This document shows, piece by piece, positions 25,427 to 33,451 of a DNA stretch of 45,364 nucleotides. The notes below the pieces were generated by a model. The model was not told where the DNA came from. It saw only the letters and a program-made list of their open reading frames with translations, and ran no database searches. The translations under genes and the position numbers were made by a program. Each line of letters opens with the position of its first letter. The stretch's first letter is position 1. The DNA is taken from contig NZ_LDSL01000145.1 of the NCBI RefSeq assembly GCF_001476815.1, positions 1 through 45,364 of the forward strand, in the 5' to 3' direction. Source of the stretch: Pseudacidovorax intermedius. Lineage in GTDB: Bacteria > Pseudomonadota > Gammaproteobacteria > Burkholderiales > Burkholderiaceae_C.

Positions 25427-27784
25427 ATGAATCCTCACCCCTACCCACGCGCCGACGCGCGCGTCCGCTTCTCGCGGCTGGCCCTGCGCGCCAGCCTTTC
25501 ATTGCCGCTGGCGCTGCCCCTGGGCGCCCTGGCGCAGCAGGCCGGCACGGCCACCGCCGACGCGCCCGAGCGCGTCAAGTCGCTCGGCGTGGTCACCGTC
25601 ACCGGCGGCCAGCCGAGCTCGCTGCCCACGCAGATTCCCACCACCATCGAAGGCGTGACGCGCGAGGAGATCGCCACCCGCATCAACGCCACCGACAGCG
25701 AGGACGCGCTCAAGTACCTGCCCAGCCTGCTGGTGCGCAAGCGCTACATCGGCGACTACAACCACGCGATCCTCTCCACCCGCGCCTCGGGCACCGGCAA
25801 CAGCGCGCGCTCGGCCGTGTATGCGGACGGCATCCTGCTGTCCAACTACCTGGGCAACGGCATCGCCAACGGCACCAACTTCGCGCCGCGCTGGGGCCTG
25901 GTGTCGCCGGAGGAGATCGAGCGGGTGGACGTGATGTACGGCCCCTTCTCGGCCGCCTACCCGGGCAACTCGGCCGGCGCGGTGGTCGACTACGTGACGC
26001 GCATGCCGACACAGCTGGAGGCGCATGCGAGCGCCGGTTATTCCTCGCAGCCCAACCGGCTCTACAACACCGATGCGACCTTCGACAGCTGGCAGACCAG
26101 CGCCTCCATCGGCAGCCGCGCGGGCGACTGGTCGTGGTGGATCCACCTCAACCGCACGCGCAGCGAAGGCCAGCCGCTGACCTTCACCACGGCCACCGTC
26201 GCCTCGGGCACGCCGGGCAATGCGGGCACGCCGGTCACCGGCTGGGTGGGCGGGCTGAATACCACCAACACGCCCTGGTACATCCTGGGCACCGGTACGG
26301 CCTACCGGACGGTGCAGGACCAGGCCAAGCTCAAGCTGGCCTACGACATCACGCCCACGCTGCGCGCCAGCTACACGCTGGGCTGGTGGCAGAACGCGTC
26401 GGAAGGCCGGCCAGAGAGCTACCTGATGGGCACCAACGGCCTGCCGGTGTACAGCGGGCCGGTCAACATCCTGGGTCGCAGCTACACGCTCGCGCCCACG
26501 GCCTTCCCGCTGACCAACGACGACCAGACGCACTGGATGCACGGCCTGTCGCTCAAGAGCCGCACCGAGGGCGTGTTCGACTGGGAACTCGCCGCCAGCC
26601 TGTACGACTACCGGAAGGACCGGCAGCGGGCGCCCACGGTCGCGCTTCCGCTGGCCGCCTACGGCGGTGCGGGCACGCTGCAGGACCAGGACGGCACCGG
26701 CTGGAACACGCTGGCCGCCAAGGGCACCTGGCGGCCCCAGGGCCTGCAGGGCGCGCACATCGTGGACTTCGGCATCGGCCGCGATGCCTACACGCTGGCC
26801 ATCGCGAAGAACAACGTCATCGGCAGCTGGATCGACGGGCCGGTCAACCCGCTCTCGCTGGTCAGCAACGTGGGCGGCCGCACGCAGACCGTGAGCGCCT
26901 GGGCGCAGGACGCCTGGCGCTTCGCCCCGCGCTGGAAGGCCGTGCTCGGCCTGCGCTGGGAGGACTGGCAGGCCACCGACGGCCTGAGCGCCGGCGCCAC
27001 CAGCAGCTTGCGCTACGCCCGCCGCAGCGAGTCGCACCTGTCGCCCAAGGCCGCCCTCGCCTTCCAGGCGACCGACGACACGGTGATCAAGGCGTCCGTG
27101 GGCCGCGCGGTGCGCTTTCCGACAGTGGGCGAGCTTTACGGCGCCACCGGCGGCACGCTGTCCTTCGTCAACGATCCCACGCTGGCGCCCGAAAAGTCGT
27201 GGACCGGCGAGCTCAGCGTCGAGAAGGACCTGGGCCACGGCCTGCTGCGCGCCACCCTCTTCCACGAGACCACGCGCGATGCGCTCTTCAGCCAGCTGGT
27301 GCCCGGCACCACCATCTCGCGCGTGCAGAACGTGGACAAGGTGCGCACCACCGGCATGGAGCTGGCCTACACCGGCACCGACGTGCTGATGCGCGGGCTG
27401 GACCTGGGCGGCAGCCTGACCTTCGCCGACTCGCGCACCGTGGCCAATGCCGCCAACCCGGCGAGCGTGGGCAAGTGGCAGCCGCGCGTGCCGCGCTGGC
27501 GCTCCACCGTGTACGCCACCTACCGGGCGGACGACCGCTGGTCCTTCACCGTGGCGGCGCGCTACAGCGGACGGCAGTATTCGAACCTGGACAACAGCGA
27601 CGTCAACGCCAACGCCTACTTCGGCGCCAGCCGCTACTTCACCGTCGACACCCGCGTGCGCTGGCAGATCGACCGGCACTTCTCGGCCGCTTTCGGCATC
27701 GACAACCTCAACAACGCCCAGTACTGGAACTTCCATCCCTACCCGCAGCGCACCTACACCGCCTCGCTGCAGTGGGACCTGTGA
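25427..27784 (+). CDS. TonB-dependent outer-membrane receptor, probably copper-related
   Basis: A receptor of about 785 residues. After a signal peptide ending at ALAQQ, a TonB-box-like stretch (SLGVVTVTGG) leads into the plug domain (TQIPTTIEGVTREEI, then ILSTRASGTGNSARSAVYADG and IERVDVMYGPFSAAYPGNS AGAVV) and a 22-strand-type barrel ending in the aromatic NAQYWNFHPYPQRTYTASLQ and a C-terminal leucine (WDL). The plug/barrel order and length are normal. Neighbours (DUF2946 upstream, YcnI-PCuAC 32 bp downstream) argue for copper or a copper chelate as ligand. A catecholate siderophore is an alternative. An ATG at 25412 is a possible earlier start; AGG seven bases before 25427 favours the latter. 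Confidence 0.9.
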   Translation: MNPHPYPRADARVRFSRLALRASLSLPLALPLGALAQQAGTATADAPERVKSLGVVTVTGGQPSSLPTQIPTTIEGVTREEIATRINATDSEDALKYLPSLLVRKRYIGDYNHAILSTRASGTGNSARSAVYADGILLSNYLGNGIANGTNFAPRWGLVSPEEIERVDVMYGPFSAAYPGNSAGAVVDYVTRMPTQLEAHASAGYSSQPNRLYNTDATFDSWQTSASIGSRAGDWSWWIHLNRTRSEGQPLTFTTATVASGTPGNAGTPVTGWVGGLNTTNTPWYILGTGTAYRTVQDQAKLKLAYDITPTLRASYTLGWWQNASEGRPESYLMGTNGLPVYSGPVNILGRSYTLAPTAFPLTNDDQTHWMHGLSLKSRTEGVFDWELAASLYDYRKDRQRAPTVALPLAAYGGAGTLQDQDGTGWNTLAAKGTWRPQGLQGAHIVDFGIGRDAYTLAIAKNNVIGSWIDGPVNPLSLVSNVGGRTQTVSAWAQDAWRFAPRWKAVLGLRWEDWQATDGLSAGATSSLRYARRSESHLSPKAALAFQATDDTVIKASVGRAVRFPTVGELYGATGGTLSFVNDPTLAPEKSWTGELSVEKDLGHGLLRATLFHETTRDALFSQLVPGTTISRVQNVDKVRTTGMELAYTGTDVLMRGLDLGGSLTFADSRTVANAANPASVGKWQPRVPRWRSTVYATYRADDRWSFTVAARYSGRQYSNLDNSDVNANAYFGASRYFTVDTRVRWQIDRHFSAAFGIDNLNNAQYWNFHPYPQRTYTASLQWDL

Positions 27785-27815
27785 ACCTGCACCGACTTCA
27801 AGGAGCCTCAAGACC

Positions 27816-28703
27816 ATGACCCGTTTCGCCAAGCCCCTCTTCGCCCTCGCCCTGCTGGCCGGCACCGGCAGCGCCCTAGCCCACGTGACCCTGCCGCCCG
27901 GCGGCGCCACCGTCGGCACCGACTACGAGGCCGCCTTCCGCGTCGGCCATGCGTGCAAGGACGCCAGGCTCACCAATGCCCTGACCGTGCGACTGCCGCA
28001 GGGCTTCACGCTGCAGGACGTGCCCGCGCGGCCCGGCTGGACCATCGAGCAGACGCGCAGCGGCAACGAGGCCGTGGTGCGCTGGACGGCGACCAGCGCC
28101 GCCACCGCCGTGCCGGCCGACCAGAAGACCGAATTCGTGCTGCGCGGGCGCCTGCCCGACAAGCCGGGCCCGCTGTACTTCAAGGTGCTGCAGGGCTGCG
28201 ACGTCGGCAGCAGCGACTGGGCCCAGCTGCCCACGGGCGCGACCGACGAGAAGCTGCCCCTGCCCGCCGCGAAGCTGGACGTGCTGCCGCGCGGCGTGGC
28301 GGCGGTGGACGTGCAGGGCGGCTGGGCCCGCATGGCCGTCGCCGGCCAGAGCGGCACCGGCGCCTTCATGAAGCTGCAGGCGCCCTCGGGCGCCCGCCTG
28401 GTGGGGGCCAGCACGCCGGCCGCCGGCATCGCCGAAGTGCACGAGATGTCAATGCAGGGCGACCGCATGCAGATGCGCGCCGTCGACGAACTGACGCTGC
28501 CCCCGCGCCAGACCGTGGAGCTGAAGCCGGGCGGCCTGCACGTGATGCTGATGGACCTGAAGCAGCCCCTGCCGGTGGGCAGCACGCTGCCGCTGACGCT
28601 GCGCTTCAAGGACGCACAGGGCAACGAGTCCACGCGCGAGGTGCAACTGCCGGTGCGCGCTGCGCCCGCTGCAGCCGCGGGCGGCGGCGGCCATCAGCAC
28701 TGA
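27816..28703 (+). CDS. Secreted YcnI (DUF1775)-PCuAC copper-binding fusion protein
   Basis: A 295-residue periplasmic protein with two copper modules in one chain. After the signal peptide the mature protein starts AHVTLPPGG, exposing the near-N-terminal histidine used by YcnI-type domains. The DUF1775 domain runs to about residue 150 (VGHACKDARLTNALTVRLP, RPGWTIEQ). The second module (about 165-280) is a PCuAC/DUF461 domain with the methionine-histidine site VHEMSMQGDRMQMRAV and KPGGLHVMLMDLKQPL, matching H-x-M...M...H-x-M. The tail is GGGGHQH. PCuAC proteins deliver Cu(I) to cytochrome oxidase. AAGGAG (27800-27805) lies ten bases before the ATG. It directly follows the TonB receptor, so uptake and periplasmic handling are probably one operon. 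Confidence 0.88.
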   Translation: MTRFAKPLFALALLAGTGSALAHVTLPPGGATVGTDYEAAFRVGHACKDARLTNALTVRLPQGFTLQDVPARPGWTIEQTRSGNEAVVRWTATSAATAVPADQKTEFVLRGRLPDKPGPLYFKVLQGCDVGSSDWAQLPTGATDEKLPLPAAKLDVLPRGVAAVDVQGGWARMAVAGQSGTGAFMKLQAPSGARLVGASTPAAGIAEVHEMSMQGDRMQMRAVDELTLPPRQTVELKPGGLHVMLMDLKQPLPVGSTLPLTLRFKDAQGNESTREVQLPVRAAPAAAAGGGGHQH

Positions 28704-28720
28704 GGGGCTCGAGTCTTCTG

Positions 28721-28759
28721 CCCTCTCCCCTCGCGGGAGAGGGGCCGGGGGAGAGGGGG
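28721..28759 (+). repeat. GC-rich dispersed palindromic repeat, unit 1 (family B)
   Basis: The unit starts CCCTCTCCCCTCGCGGGAGA and continues as GAGGG and G-rich tract; its first half folds into a hairpin. It forms an inverted pair with 28802-28840, so the two make a BIME-like element. A separate hairpin, CCACGCCA-N7-TGGCGTGG (28762-28784), sits between them. The same architecture occurs inside nicB. Confidence 0.75.
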
Positions 28760-28801
28760 TGCCACGCCACGGAAGCTGGCGTGGCGGTGCAAGCGCCGTC
28801 G

Positions 28802-28840
28802 CCCCCTCTCCCCAGCCCTCTCCCACGAGGGGAGAGGGAG
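28802..28840 (-). repeat. GC-rich dispersed palindromic repeat, unit 2 (family B, inverted)
   Basis: Reverse-complement partner of 28721-28759, with the same CCCTCTCCC/GGGAGAGGG stem and flanking C-rich tract on the opposite side. The pair fills most of the 261-bp gap between the copper protein gene and hup. Confidence 0.75.
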
Positions 28841-28904
28841 CGAGGCCGGTAAGCACTCCGGCTCGGCCACTGCAAAGAGAAGGCAGGGCGCAAGCCCCAA
28901 AGCA

Positions 28905-28926
28905 AAGAGGCCCCGAAGGGCCTCTT
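28905..28926 (-). terminator. Intrinsic terminator of hup with UUCG loop
   Basis: AAGAGGCCC and GGGCCTCTT form a perfect 9-bp stem. On the minus strand the loop is TTCG closed by C-G, the unusually stable tetraloop. It is followed by TGCTTTGG, a broken T-tract. It lies 39 bp after the hup stop and could also stop transcripts from the plus strand. Confidence 0.75.
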
Positions 28927-28964
28927 GCTCACTGCGCCGGCACCGCGAGGGTGCCCGGTCGCCC

Positions 28965-29333
28965 TCAGGCCTTCTTGGCCTTCTTGGCAGCGGCCTTCTT
29001 GGCAGCCGGCTTGGCCGAAGCCGCCTTCTCGGCCTTGTCGGCCTTGCGCTTGGCGGCCTTGGGGTCCACGGCGGCCTTGAAGGCGGCGCCCGGCACGAAC
29101 TTCGGCACCTTCTGGGCGGCGATCTTGATCTTCTCGCCGGCTTGCGGGTTGAAACCGGTGCGGGCGGCGCGGGCCACCTGCTTGAAGGTGCCGAAGCCCA
29201 CCAGGGTCACGCTGTCGCCCTTCTTGACGGCGGTGACGATGCTGCTGGTCACGGTCTCCAGGATGCGGCCGGCTTCGGCCTTGGAGACGTCATGGGCGGA
29301 GGCGATCTTTTCGATGAATTCGAGACGGTTCAA
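28965..29333 (-). CDS. HU family DNA-binding protein with lysine/alanine-rich tail
   Basis: A 122-residue nucleoid protein. Residues 1-90 are a standard HU fold (NRLEFIEKIASAHDVSKAEA, VGFGTFKQVARAARTGFNP with the DNA-intercalating arm, and KVPKFVPGAAFKAAV). The last about 32 residues are a K/A-rich, histone-H1-like tail (AAKRKADKAEKA, then PAAKKAAAKKAKKA) that should add non-specific DNA binding; such tails occur in several betaproteobacterial HU proteins. The start codon is TTG at 29333, with AGGA seven bases upstream (complement of TCCT, 29341-29344); no ATG or GTG fits. The rare start and a GC-rich 5'-leader hairpin may limit output. Confidence 0.92.
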   Translation of the reverse strand: MNRLEFIEKIASAHDVSKAEAGRILETVTSSIVTAVKKGDSVTLVGFGTFKQVARAARTGFNPQAGEKIKIAAQKVPKFVPGAAFKAAVDPKAAKRKADKAEKAASAKPAAKKAAAKKAKKA

Positions 29334-29368
29334 GATGGATTCCTAGAGTTGCTTCGATCTGCGCCGGC

Positions 29369-29391
29369 CCCGGGCGCGTGGAGCGCCCGGG
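29369..29391 (-). promoter_or_regulatory. Hairpin in the hup 5' leader
   Basis: CCCGGGCGC and GCGCCCGGG form a perfect 9-bp stem around a 5-base loop, 36 to 58 bases before the hup TTG. A TACACT -10-like hexamer on the minus strand (29407-29412) would start the transcript just upstream, placing the hairpin inside the leader. Confidence 0.5.
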
Positions 29392-29565
29392 CCGAGCGAG
29401 CCGCGAAGTGTAGTGGAGCCACAAGACGAATTGGCGGTGCCTTGCGAGCGGCATGGCGGCGAAAGCCCACTTGGCAGCGGCTTGGCGGGCCGTGCGTGAA
29501 AAACTTCACTGTCGCGCAGGCCTCGAAGGCGGCGCGCCCACCACCCGGTGTGGCGTCGGGCCCAC

Positions 29566-29970
29566 TCAGAAGCGGAAATCCGCGCTGCGCGGTGCGCCGC
29601 CCAGCGTCACTTCGCGGCGCTGCGTGCGGCCCTCGAAGGTGGCTTCCACCACATAGGCGCCCGCGGGCAGGTCGACCAGGCAGACCGGGCCGTCCGCCCG
29701 TAGCGACAGGCCGGCGCCGCCATTGGCGGGGCGCACATGCACCGCCACCGAGGCCAGGTAGGCCCCGTCGGCGCGCGCGAACAGCAGCGACAGCGGATGC
29801 GAAGCCATGGCCGCCCGCATGGCCGTGGATTCATCGGAGCCGATGCCGCCGCAGACATAGCGGCCGGCACCGTTTTCGGTCCAGGCAGGCATCTGGGCCT
29901 GCGCGAGGCCGGCGGTGCACAGGGCCAGCAGCGCGGCCGGCAGGGCGAGGAAGGAGCGGGACGAGGACAT
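29566..29970 (-). CDS. Small secreted protein of unknown function
   Basis: A 134-residue protein that I do not recognise. A clear signal peptide (MSSSRSFLALPAALLALCTA, ending AQAQ) precedes a mature part of about 108 residues with two cysteines (YVCGGIG and PVCLVDL) that may form a disulfide. The segment VDLPAGAYVVEATFEGRTQR looks like the beta-sandwich of carboxypeptidase-regulatory-like or transthyretin-like domains (LPAGxY...). AGGAG lies seven bases before the ATG at 29970, fixing the start. It is 170 bp downstream of glcF on the same strand; the gap has no obvious terminator, but no functional link is apparent. Confidence 0.75.
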   Translation of the reverse strand: MSSSRSFLALPAALLALCTAGLAQAQMPAWTENGAGRYVCGGIGSDESTAMRAAMASHPLSLLFARADGAYLASVAVHVRPANGGAGLSLRADGPVCLVDLPAGAYVVEATFEGRTQRREVTLGGAPRSADFRF

Positions 29971-30140
29971 GGCGGTCTCCTGGTTCGACGGACGGCGCGG
30001 ATGCTCGCCGCGACGCCTGCGGCCGCCTGTCGGACCGCGGCGACCGGTGGCGTGCGGCATCGCCGCCCGCGCGGGCGTGGGCCGGACACGGCCCGCATTG
30101 CCCGGCATGCCGATGGCTGTCGATTCGGCGCGGCCGGCGC

Positions 30141-31373
30141 TCAGGCCTGCGGCGTCAGCGCCGCATCCAGCCACTCCACCCAGTGCCGCACCGGCAGTTC
30201 GGTGCCGGCCTGCAGGTGGGTGATGCAGCCGATGTTGGCCGAGGCCACGGCCTCAGGCTGCAGCCGCTGCAGGTGGCCCAGCTTGCGCTCGCGCAGCTGG
30301 GTGGCCAGTGCCGGCTGCAGCACCGAGTAGGTGCCGGCGGAGCCGCAGCACAGGTGGCTTTCGTTCTGCGCCACGCGCAGGTCGAAGCCCAGCGCACGCA
30401 GGCCCGACTCCACGCCGCCGCGCAGCTTCTGCCCGTGCTGCAGCGTGCACGGCGGGTGGTAGGCGATCACGCCCTCGGGCGCGCGCACGCGCTCGCGCAA
30501 CAGGGGCACCAGCGCGGGCAGCAGCTCGCCCAGGTCGCGCGTCGCGCGCGACACCTCGCGCGCCTTGTCGGCATAGGCCGCATCGCCGGCCAGGGCATGG
30601 CCGTAGTCCTTGATGGCGGTGCCGCAGCCGGAGGCGTTGCTGACGATGGCCTCCACCTCGCCGGCCTGCAGCAGCGGCCACCAGGCATCGATGTTGGCGC
30701 GCATCTGGTCCAGCGCGCCGGCCTGGTCGTCGAGGTGGAAGCGGATGGCGCCGCAGCAGCCGCCGGCCTGCGGCACCACGCTTTCGATGCCGGCGGCGTC
30801 GAGCACGCGCGCCGTCGCGGCGTCGATGGACGGGGCCATGGCCGGCTGCACGCAACCCAGGGGCAGCAGCACCTTGCGCGCATGGCTGCGCCGCGGCCAG
30901 GCGCCGGCCGGGCGCGGCGCCGGCACCTTGGCCTTGAGGCCCTCGGGCAGCAGGCCGCGCACCGCCTGGCCCAGCTTCATCGCCGGCGCGAACAGCGGGG
31001 CGTTGAGGCCTTCCTTGAGCAGCCAGCGCGCGGCGCGCTCGCCGGCCGGCCGGGGCACTTGCTCGTCCACCAGCTTGCGGCCGATGTCCACCAGGTGGCC
31101 GTACTGCACGCCGCTGGGGCAGGTGCTTTCGCAGTTGCGGCAGGTCAGGCATCGGTCCAGGTGCACCTGCGTGGCGCGCGTGGGCGCATGGCCTTCGAGC
31201 ACCTGCTTGATGAGGTAGATGCGCCCGCGCGGGCCGTCGAGTTCGTCGCCGAGCAGCTGGTAGGTGGGGCAGGTGGCGGTGCAGAAGCCGCAGTGCACGC
31301 ACTTGCGCAGGATGGCCTCGGCCTCGCGGCCTTCGGGCGTGCCCTGGTATCGGGGGGAGAGGTCGGTCTGCAT
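30141..31373 (-). CDS. glcF: Glycolate oxidase iron-sulfur subunit GlcF
   Basis: A 410-residue subunit of glycolate dehydrogenase, which oxidises glycolate to glyoxylate and passes electrons to the quinone pool. Two ferredoxin-type 4Fe-4S motifs are intact: C25, C28, C31, C35 (CVHCGFCTATCP) and C75, C78, C81, C85 (CLTCRNCESTCP). Two CCG-type cysteine-rich domains follow (AGGCCGAIRFH and SHLCCGSAGTYS). Length is normal. The partner glcE lies upstream on the same strand but is separated from glcF by a DUF1275 membrane protein gene, and glcD is not in the window. Confidence 0.95.
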   Translation of the reverse strand: MQTDLSPRYQGTPEGREAEAILRKCVHCGFCTATCPTYQLLGDELDGPRGRIYLIKQVLEGHAPTRATQVHLDRCLTCRNCESTCPSGVQYGHLVDIGRKLVDEQVPRPAGERAARWLLKEGLNAPLFAPAMKLGQAVRGLLPEGLKAKVPAPRPAGAWPRRSHARKVLLPLGCVQPAMAPSIDAATARVLDAAGIESVVPQAGGCCGAIRFHLDDQAGALDQMRANIDAWWPLLQAGEVEAIVSNASGCGTAIKDYGHALAGDAAYADKAREVSRATRDLGELLPALVPLLRERVRAPEGVIAYHPPCTLQHGQKLRGGVESGLRALGFDLRVAQNESHLCCGSAGTYSVLQPALATQLRERKLGHLQRLQPEAVASANIGCITHLQAGTELPVRHWVEWLDAALTPQA

Positions 31374-31450
31374 CGTGTCTCGTCGTGGGTGTCGTCGTCG
31401 GGGTGGCCGGCGCCGCGGCCCGGGGGCCGGCGGCAGGCGGCGTCAGCGCA

Positions 31451-32266
31451 TCAGGGCGGCGGCCCGGGCAGGCCCCGCGGCGGCGGGCGGCGCAGGCGGC
31501 CCAGCCAGCCGAAGGTCCAGGTCCGCAGCGCGTCGTTGTGGCGCAGGTCGTCCAGGTAGGGCGGCAGCGACAGCCACAGCAGCAAAGCCGCCAGCGGCAG
31601 CACGCAGACGAAGCCCACGTGCTTGAAACCCGCCGCACCCGCCAGGCCGCCCAGCACGAAGGCCAGGATCAGGCCGCCGAACAGCCGCACCCGCGCCAGG
31701 TTGGGCCGCACGCGGTCGGCGTCGGCGCGCCGCCGGTTCCAGTACAGCGCCTTGCCCAGCTCGATGCCCAAGTCGGTGAAGTTGCCGGTCATGTGCGTGG
31801 TGCGGATCTTGCCGGCCGACACCTTGGAGGCCAGCGCGTTCTGCAGCCCCATGATGAAGGACAGCAGCAGCACCGTGAGCGGCACCGCGAAGGGCGTGTG
31901 CCATTCCAGCGTGATGGCGCCCATCAGGCCGAAGGGCAGCATCAGGGCCGCCTCCAGCAGCAGCGGCAGCGCGTAGACGTGATTGAGCCGGTAATGCCGG
32001 CCCCAGTTGATCTGGATGGCGGCCGTCGCCGCCCCTGCCAGGAAGGCCAGGATGGCGCCCAGCGCCCCCAGCAGCAGCGTCATGTCGCCCAGCACCAGCG
32101 AATCGGCCACCTGCGAGGTGAAGCCGGTCATGTGCGAGGTGTAGCGGTGCAGCAGCAGGAACCCGCCCGCGTTGATGGCGCCGGCATTGAAGGCCAGCAG
32201 CAGGCCCAGCGCGCGGTTGGTGGACGGGGCGCGGTGGCGGCCGGTCAGGTGGCGCAGGCGGCGCAT
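31451..32266 (-). CDS. DUF1275 (YoaK family) membrane protein
   Basis: A 271-residue inner-membrane protein of the YoaK/DUF1275 family, of unknown molecular function. Family blocks are LLLAFNAGAINAGGFLLLHR, YTSHMTGFTSQVADSL and the second-half MGLQNALASKVSAGKIRTTHMTGNFTDLG, with the repeated HMTG. About six hydrophobic helices are evident, and the C-terminus is a Pro/Arg-rich tail (RRPPPRGLPGPPP). It sits between glcE (52 bp upstream) and glcF (77 bp downstream) on one strand, so it is probably co-transcribed with the glycolate genes. Whether it moves a related metabolite is unknown. Confidence 0.88.
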   Translation of the reverse strand: MRRLRHLTGRHRAPSTNRALGLLLAFNAGAINAGGFLLLHRYTSHMTGFTSQVADSLVLGDMTLLLGALGAILAFLAGAATAAIQINWGRHYRLNHVYALPLLLEAALMLPFGLMGAITLEWHTPFAVPLTVLLLSFIMGLQNALASKVSAGKIRTTHMTGNFTDLGIELGKALYWNRRRADADRVRPNLARVRLFGGLILAFVLGGLAGAAGFKHVGFVCVLPLAALLLWLSLPPYLDDLRHNDALRTWTFGWLGRLRRPPPRGLPGPPP

Positions 32267-32318
32267 GGGCGAAGGGCGCTCGGTCGGTCGCGTCGGCGTG
32301 CAGCCGCGGCGCCTGGGT

Positions 32319-33422
32319 TCAGAGGCCGGCCACCAGCCGGCCGCGGTTGAAGATGCCGGCCGGGTCGAAGGCGGCCTTCAGGCGCTGGTGGATGGCCTGC
32401 AGCGCCGGCGGCAGGGGTGCCGGTTCGGCGCGCCGGCCCGCCGCCGGGCGGAAGGACACGGCCCAGCCGCCGGCCTGGCGGGCGGCGTCGGCGAGCGCGG
32501 CGACGGCGCCGTCGGGCACCGCGTACCAGCGCTGCGCGCCATGCCATTCCACCAGCAATGCCGACGCGCCTTCGGCCGCCAGCGCCGGCGCGGTCTGCGG
32601 CACGCTGGCGCGCCACAGCGCCAGGCCCGCGGCCTGCGCCGGCGCGAAGGCCTCGTGGCGCTGGTCGCGCAGCGCGGCCCAGAACGGCACCGCGGTGTCC
32701 TGCGGCACCGTCTCGCCGCCGAGCTGGCGGCAGGCCGACTGCACCGCGGCCACGGCCCCGCGCAGGCGCAGGTGCAGGTGCCCCACGCTGCCGTCGGGCC
32801 CGGCCAGCCAGGCGCTGGCATTGAGCGGCAGGGGCTGGCCTCCCCATGCGTTGAGCAGGCGCAGGGCGCCGGCCTGCGTGCATTCGAAGGCCAGGGTGGC
32901 CTCGGCCGGCGGCACCGGCAGCACCTTGAGGCTGAGTTCGGTGATGGCGCCCAGGGTGCCCCAGGCGCCGACGAGCACGCGCGAGACGTCGTAGCCCGCC
33001 ACGTTCTTCATCACCTGGCCGCCGAAGGTCAGCAGCTCGCCGCGGCCATTGACCAGGCTGGCGCCCAGCACATAGTCGCGCACCGAGCCGACGCTGGCCC
33101 GGGCCGGCCCGGCGATGCCCGCGGCCACCATGCCGCCGACGGTGCCGCCCGTGCCGAACTGCGGCGGCTCGAAGGGCAGGCACTGGCCGTGGGCCTGCAG
33201 CAGCGCCTCCAGCTCGGCCAGCGGGGTGCCGGCCCGCACCGTCACCACCAGTTCGCTCGGCTCGTGGCTGACGATGCCGCGCAGGTCCCGCAGGTGCAGC
33301 GGCTCGCCTTCCAGCGGGCCGCCGTGGAAGTCCTTGGTGCCGCCGCCGCACAGGCGCAGCGCCCGCCCGTCGGCCGCAGCGGCGCGGATCTGCTCGGCGA
33401 TCTGGGTCAGGGCGGGGCTCAT
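32319..33422 (-). CDS. glcE: Glycolate oxidase FAD-binding subunit GlcE
   Basis: A 367-residue FAD-binding subunit of glycolate dehydrogenase with the PCMH (FAD_binding_4) fold. Signature segments are LRLCGGGTKDFHG, VVTVRAGTPLAELEALL, the FAD-binding PPQFGTGGTVGGMVAAGIAGP, and VRDYVLGASLVNGRGE followed by NVAGYDVSRVLVGAWGTLG. The C-terminal cap is short, as expected for GlcE versus GlcD, ending FDPAGIFNRGRL. ATG at 33422 is used; an ATG three codons earlier (33431) is equally possible and neither has a strong ribosome-binding site. Gene order on the strand is SMP-30, glcE, DUF1275, glcF. Confidence 0.93.
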   Translation of the reverse strand: MSPALTQIAEQIRAAAADGRALRLCGGGTKDFHGGPLEGEPLHLRDLRGIVSHEPSELVVTVRAGTPLAELEALLQAHGQCLPFEPPQFGTGGTVGGMVAAGIAGPARASVGSVRDYVLGASLVNGRGELLTFGGQVMKNVAGYDVSRVLVGAWGTLGAITELSLKVLPVPPAEATLAFECTQAGALRLLNAWGGQPLPLNASAWLAGPDGSVGHLHLRLRGAVAAVQSACRQLGGETVPQDTAVPFWAALRDQRHEAFAPAQAAGLALWRASVPQTAPALAAEGASALLVEWHGAQRWYAVPDGAVAALADAARQAGGWAVSFRPAAGRRAEPAPLPPALQAIHQRLKAAFDPAGIFNRGRLVAGL

Positions 33423-33451
33423 CGCGGGCATGGTACGCCAGGGGGCGGGGC

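Noticed and set aside
25499-27919. Minus-strand open frame of 806 codons opposite the TonB receptor
   Set aside because: Composition is Gly/Ala/Arg/His-rich without motifs. The opposite strand encodes a full plug-and-barrel receptor, so this is a shadow frame of high-GC DNA.
28704-28964. CRISPR-like array
   Set aside because: The repeats are inverted palindromic pairs, not evenly spaced direct repeats, and no cas genes are near.
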